Notes under the pieces: model-generated
Told to the model about the DNA's origin: nothing
Databases searched by the model: none
Seen by the model: only the letters and a program-made list of their open reading frames with translations
Made by a program: the position numbers and the translations under genes
In this document: one piece after another, positions 60,060-64,000 of the stretch
Layout: each line of letters starts with the position of its first letter
Numbering within the stretch: the stretch's first letter is position 1
Source: Gnomoniopsis sp. IMI 355080
Lineage: Eukaryota; Ascomycota; Sordariomycetes; Diaporthales; Gnomoniaceae
Length of the DNA stretch: 64,000 nt
Reading direction: 5' to 3'
NCBI GenBank assembly: GCA_027946555.1
Contig: JAPEVC010000110.1
Span: 1-64,000, forward strand

Positions 60060-61392
60060 ATGGCGCCTGTTGGAACTGTGCTGATCACCGGGTGAGCTAT
60101 AAACGTCCTTTATCTTACCGCGCTTTGGTGAGCTCGAGAGCGCTGGATTGCGCTGGATGCGCTGCGGAAGAAGCGACAGAACTTTTGAGAGACCGGGTCT
60201 AAGAAGACTAATTGTGACTTTATAGTGGTACCGGCTACATTGGCTCCTTCACCTCTCTCGCCCTCCTCGAGAACGACTACGACGTGGTAGTTGTCGATAA
60301 CCTTTACAACTCCTCCGAGGTCGCCCTCGACCGTATCGAGCTCATCTGCGGCAAGCGACCCAAGTTCTACAAGGCAGACATTACCGACAAAGAGGCGCTC
60401 GACAAGATCTTTCAAGAGAACCCCGCCATTGACAGTGTCATCCACTTTGCAGCCCTCAAGGCAAGTTGATTACAGCGCGCGAACCCTGGTCTCAGTGGTG
60501 ACTGCAATGTTACGGAAATTCAAGGACTGACTGAGTGGCGCAGGCTGTGGGCGAGTCGGGAGAGATTCCCCTCGAGTACTACCGCGTCAACGTTGGCGGC
60601 AGCATCTCGCTGCTGCGCTCCATGACCGAGAACAATGTCACCAACATCGTCTTCTCGTCCTCCGCCACCGTCTATGGCGACGCCACCCGCTTCCCCAATA
60701 TGATTCCCATTCCCGAGACCTGCCCTACCGGCCCAACAAACACATACGGCCGGACCAAGCTCATGATCGAGCAGGTCATTGAGGATCACATCAACGCCCA
60801 GCGCAATAACCTGAAGAAGGCCGGCAAGCCCTACGAGCAGTGGAACGGCGCTAATTTGCGCTACTTCAACCCTTGCGGTGCCCACCCCACCGGCATCATG
60901 GGCGAGGACCCCCAGGGTGTGCCCTTCAACCTGCTGCCTCTGCTGGGCCAGGTCGCCACCGGCCAGCGCGAGAAGCTGCTTGTCTTTGGCGAGGACTACG
61001 CCTCGCGCGACGGAACCGCCATCCGCGACTACATCCACGTGTGCGATCTTGCCAAGGGCCACCTGGCTGCGTTGAACTACCTGCGCGCGAGCAAGCCCGG
61101 CCTCAAGGCTTGGAACCTTGGCTCTGGTCGCGGAAGCACTGTGTTCGAGATGATCAAGGCTTTTAGTGCGGTTGTAGGTCGCGATTTGAAGTACGATGTC
61201 GTCGAGCGCCGGCAAGGTGACGTCCTCGACCTAACGGCCAACCCCAGCCTGGCCAACAAGGAGCTCAACTGGAAGACCGAGCTCAAGATGGAGGATGCCT
61301 GCACCGATTTATGGCGGTGGGTCAACAACAACCCTCAGGGCTACCGCCAAGATCCGCCAGCAGAGTTGTTGGAGCCTCTCAAGAAGAAATAG
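60060..61392 (+). CDS. GAL10: UDP-glucose 4-epimerase
   Basis: Three exons, 60060-60091, 60226-60460 and 60544-61392, give 371 aa. The NAD Rossmann motif GGTGYIGS (11-18) is split by intron 1. The SDR catalytic residues are S128/S129 in FSSSATVYG and Y157-x3-K161 in TYGRTK. Other conserved parts are HFAALKAVGES and the NLRYFNPCGAHP and RDYIHVCDLAKGH motifs. Role: interconversion of UDP-glucose and UDP-galactose (Leloir pathway) in the cytosol. It is a single-domain epimerase, not fused to a mutarotase as in yeast Gal10, hence closer to filamentous fungal and bacterial GalE; the symbol follows fungal usage. Intron 2 has a GC donor with the full AAG|GCAAGT consensus, and only this join gives LKAVGES. 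Confidence 0.94.
60461..60543 (+). other. GC-AG intron in the epimerase gene
   Basis: Donor AAG|GCAAGT and acceptor GCAG|GCT. The join restores the conserved LK-AVGES sequence and keeps total length a multiple of three. No GT donor does this. Confidence 0.85.
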
Positions 61393-62651
61393 GCGAAATT
61401 GGATCCGAAAGGATAGAAACGAGGTACTGCAGCCGGGCGGCATTTATTTTAATTCAGGAAAAAAAATTGAGCATGACATTATAGAGCATGCTGTGTTGAA
61501 TTACCGTCGAGTTGGTGGTTGCAAGATGCTGGGATAGACTTCGCTTCATATGATGTAGATGAGAGATGATGGATGCATATGCAAACTGAAGGGTATTGAC
61601 ACAAGGGAACGAATTTTACTCCCTGTAGAAAATGCACCGCGGGCTTTCTTTCCAGTAGTATTATTACCAAAAGACACTGGGGTATACAGGACGACCAGAG
61701 AGATTCGTGCCTTGAGTATCGTGCTACGTACTTAGGTAGGGATGCAATGGTCCACACAAAAACCACCCATTACATCTCCGACAGCATAATCGCCATACGT
61801 TGTTGTCTACGTGCGCGAATGTCGGCCTGAGCGAAGCCAGCTTTGTTCTCCAATGGTCTCCAGAAGCGTACTTGGAACTTCAAGACCATTCTGGTGAACG
61901 GTGTGTTCTTTGTGCATAACAAAAGATCGAAGGTTTCTGGAGGCGCTGTTCGCCGCTTCCGTCGAACTTGAGGTACAGGCAGCAAAGGCGACTTGAGACA
62001 TTATCTATTTGGCTTTCTAGGCCCCTTTTTCTTCTTTTACTTGTCTCACGTTTTCTTGCGGTGCTTTGCAACTTCTGAGGTTCAGATATTGCTATCGCAA
62101 TAAATACTAAGCCCGCAAGTCTCAACTATCCCGGCCAATATCACGACTTTGTTGCGATTGGGCATACAGTTTGGAATCCGCTCTTCTACAGTACGAGATA
62201 TAGGAGAACCAGTGTAGAAACGTCCAGCACACTTTAATCAGAGTCTCGACCGCGAATCTTCTACTCGCTTCTCTTATTCTCTTCTTATTGTTCTGGTGTC
62301 CGTTGGACCTCAATAATGTAAGTGACCCTAACCCTGTCGCGTTGTCCCCTGCAAATTCACTTCAACTCGAGCCTCTACTTAATCACGGCTTCAACTTCCG
62401 CTCGAGCTTTGGGACGTGAGTGCCTTCTGAGCGACATACTCAAGAGACGATCAAGGCCTTTTTCATTGATTCATTTTTTTTTCTCTTTTGTTGTTGCAAA
62501 CCCAGCTGCGCCTTCTCTCTTGATGGCCCGACAATACACGTCACAGATTTGAACGAAACTTACTCAACTACAACACATTCTAACAAAAAACCGCGAAAGT
62601 TCATCATCAAACACCTGCTTTGACGCAAACCTCCAAGAATCGCGTTCGAAG
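61393..62651. other. Intergenic region upstream of the last gene
   Basis: Holds the epimerase 3' end and the leader of the next gene. A GTAAGT at about 62320 could start a 5'-leader intron, not resolved. Short minus-strand frames show no domain. Confidence 0.4.
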
Positions 62652-64000
62652 ATGCCACCCAAGAGAGGTCGGGGTGGTGGTGGTGCGCGTGGTGGCGCGC
62701 GCGCCGCGTCGCGCACACCCGGTCCTCGCGAGTCAACGCCCTTCAGCCCTGCCCTGCGATCACAACAAACTCCTGGCCCACCTAGGTTCAGCACATCCTA
62801 CGGCTCGCCCGCTGTCCTGACCGGTTCTCGCGGCTATAGGAGTGGAGGTGCCGCCAACGCGATCAGCAATGCCCTAGACAGCGTGCAGGCTGCAGACAGG
62901 CAGGACCGTGCGCTCCGCAACGCTGAGGAGGAGGAGGAGAGCGTGGACTCTCTAGATGAGAGTCGCGGCGATGCTGACGCAGGGGCGCCTTCAGAATCTG
63001 CTGCTCCTGTCTCACGACAGGCTCCAACAAACGCGTCTCGCCGCGGTCAACAGCGTGCTGCTGCGTATGAGAGCGACTCTCAGGACACCGACGAGGAGGA
63101 CGCTGCGACCAGCATGCCCCCACCTCCTCTTCCTTTCCAACGAGGTAAGTCTCATTTTAGTCTGATCCGCTCACACTGAGTTTGTCGAGATGAGCTAGAT
63201 GGATTGAGGTGTGAGCATGACTGATGAGAGACATAGGGATGAATGGTAATTCCAGAGTGGCAGCCCCACAGTCTGATACCAGAAGCTTCACTGAGGAGAC
63301 TCGGCTCTTCACCGGTGCCGGTCTTGGAACTCCGAGGCCGGGTTCGAGAAGCTCTCGGCAGGAGACTCCATCAAGATCGTCAGCTCGAATTGCTGCCAGA
63401 AGCGACGTTGCTAAAGTACAGGCGGGCCCTCGGGCCCACCAAATCGAGGAGGAGGACGAAGAGGACGAATTGGCAACTGCCCCAGCCCAACCTCCCAGAG
63501 CATCAAGATCTAGCCTCCCGCGTGGCAACACGCCCAAGACCCTCGACCGAGTGGAGCAGGTTTCTCAGAGTCGCGAGCGCTCGAGAGATATCGTCTCTGA
63601 CCAAGAAGAAGAGGCACCGCGTCCGCAGTCCCAACGCAATGGTAACACTCAGCAAATTCGCAATCCTTCAGGTGATGCTACGAGTGCCAATGCAAATCTA
63701 CCTATCCCAAAAACCCTTGACGTCGGGCAGCCATCAGGACAGGCAGGTCCCAGCAACCTGCCCGCCGTCCGTCCTGCGCGGGAGCTTGGATTCGCTCCTA
63801 ATCTAGCACCTCGCTCTCCACGCGCTGGCGGCCGTTTTGACAACTCAGCCTCAGGTAGTCGTCCCAATGACCCAACCCTGGGTGAGTCTCCTGAGGACCA
63901 ACCACTAGGTGGCCGCGCTGGTAGCCCACGAGCTCCCGACAATGACAAAGACCCACACGACGACGACGATGATGAGCCAGAGGGCTTGTTTTCGATATTC
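62652..64000 (+). CDS. N-terminal part of a disordered nuclear-type protein (runs off the window)
   Basis: Two exons are visible: 62652-63144 and from 63237 on (92-base intron), giving at least 419 residues without stop. The start MPPKRGRGGGGARGG is a basic RG-rich patch, followed by a Ser/Pro/Arg-rich disordered region, several acidic runs (EEEEESVDSLDE, a DEE and a DDDDDDEPEG stretch) and repeated SR/PS sites. The last codons of the window are still in frame. No folded domain is included, so the function cannot be assigned. A SUN-domain spindle pole protein (Sad1/Mps3 type) is one possibility since these start with long MPPK-like disordered tails, but this is weak. Confidence 0.55.

Overview
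This window comes from the nuclear genome of a filamentous ascomycete (Pezizomycotina). The genes carry short introns (about 49-209 bases) with GT-AG ends and CTAAC/CTGAC-like branch sites, there are no operons, and intergenic gaps run from about 0.2 to 4 kb. Recognisable products are typical of these fungi: a carnitine/acylcarnitine carrier, a BLI-3-like flavin-barrel protein, Gpi8, Alg1, Dph5, Snu23, a TFIIIC subunit and a galactose epimerase. I could not settle class or genus. All exon structures were read by eye; each multi-exon model was checked for phase and gives an open frame of whole codons.

Layout. 1-6 kb: carnitine carrier gene (+), then a gene-poor stretch and a stand-alone RNase H-like gene (-). 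6.8-17.3 kb is the accessory-looking part: an orphan multi-pass membrane protein (+), a small secreted Kex2-processed repeat peptide precursor (-), a 4.2 kb gene-poor stretch carrying several copies of a palindrome, a five-exon Baeyer-Villiger monooxygenase (+) and a small GFA/CENP-V zinc protein (-). 18-28 kb is housekeeping: histidine phosphatase family protein (-), GPI8 (+), TFIIIC subunit (+). 28-33 kb: an F-box-like protein (-) and an unknown conserved-looking protein (+). 33-42 kb: BLI-3-like protein (-), DPH5 (-), SNU23 (+), ZnT/Msc2-type zinc transporter (-), ALG1 (+). 42-46 kb: a sugar porter (-) and a phytanoyl-CoA dioxygenase-family protein (+) that share one divergent promoter. 46-50 kb: a SNF2 ATPase with an embedded RING (-). 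53-59 kb: a giant ankyrin/coiled-coil protein (+). 60-61.4 kb: UDP-glucose 4-epimerase (+). From 62.65 kb a disordered, basic-then-acidic protein (+) runs off the end of the window.

How genes relate. Several act in the secretory pathway (Gpi8, Alg1, a zinc transporter of the ER/Golgi type) or in RNA and translation (Snu23, TFIIIC, Dph5), but they look like independent neighbours rather than a cluster. The most likely novel item is the peptide precursor at 8.8-9.2 kb: a signal peptide followed by two related four-cysteine peptides, each bracketed by Lys-Arg sites. Other items worth a look are an in-frame leader in the retained 5' intron of the BLI-3-like gene that resembles a mitochondrial presequence, two GC-AG introns, a dispersed TACCTAGGTA palindrome restricted to intergenic DNA, and a SNF2 protein with altered motif VI and RING.
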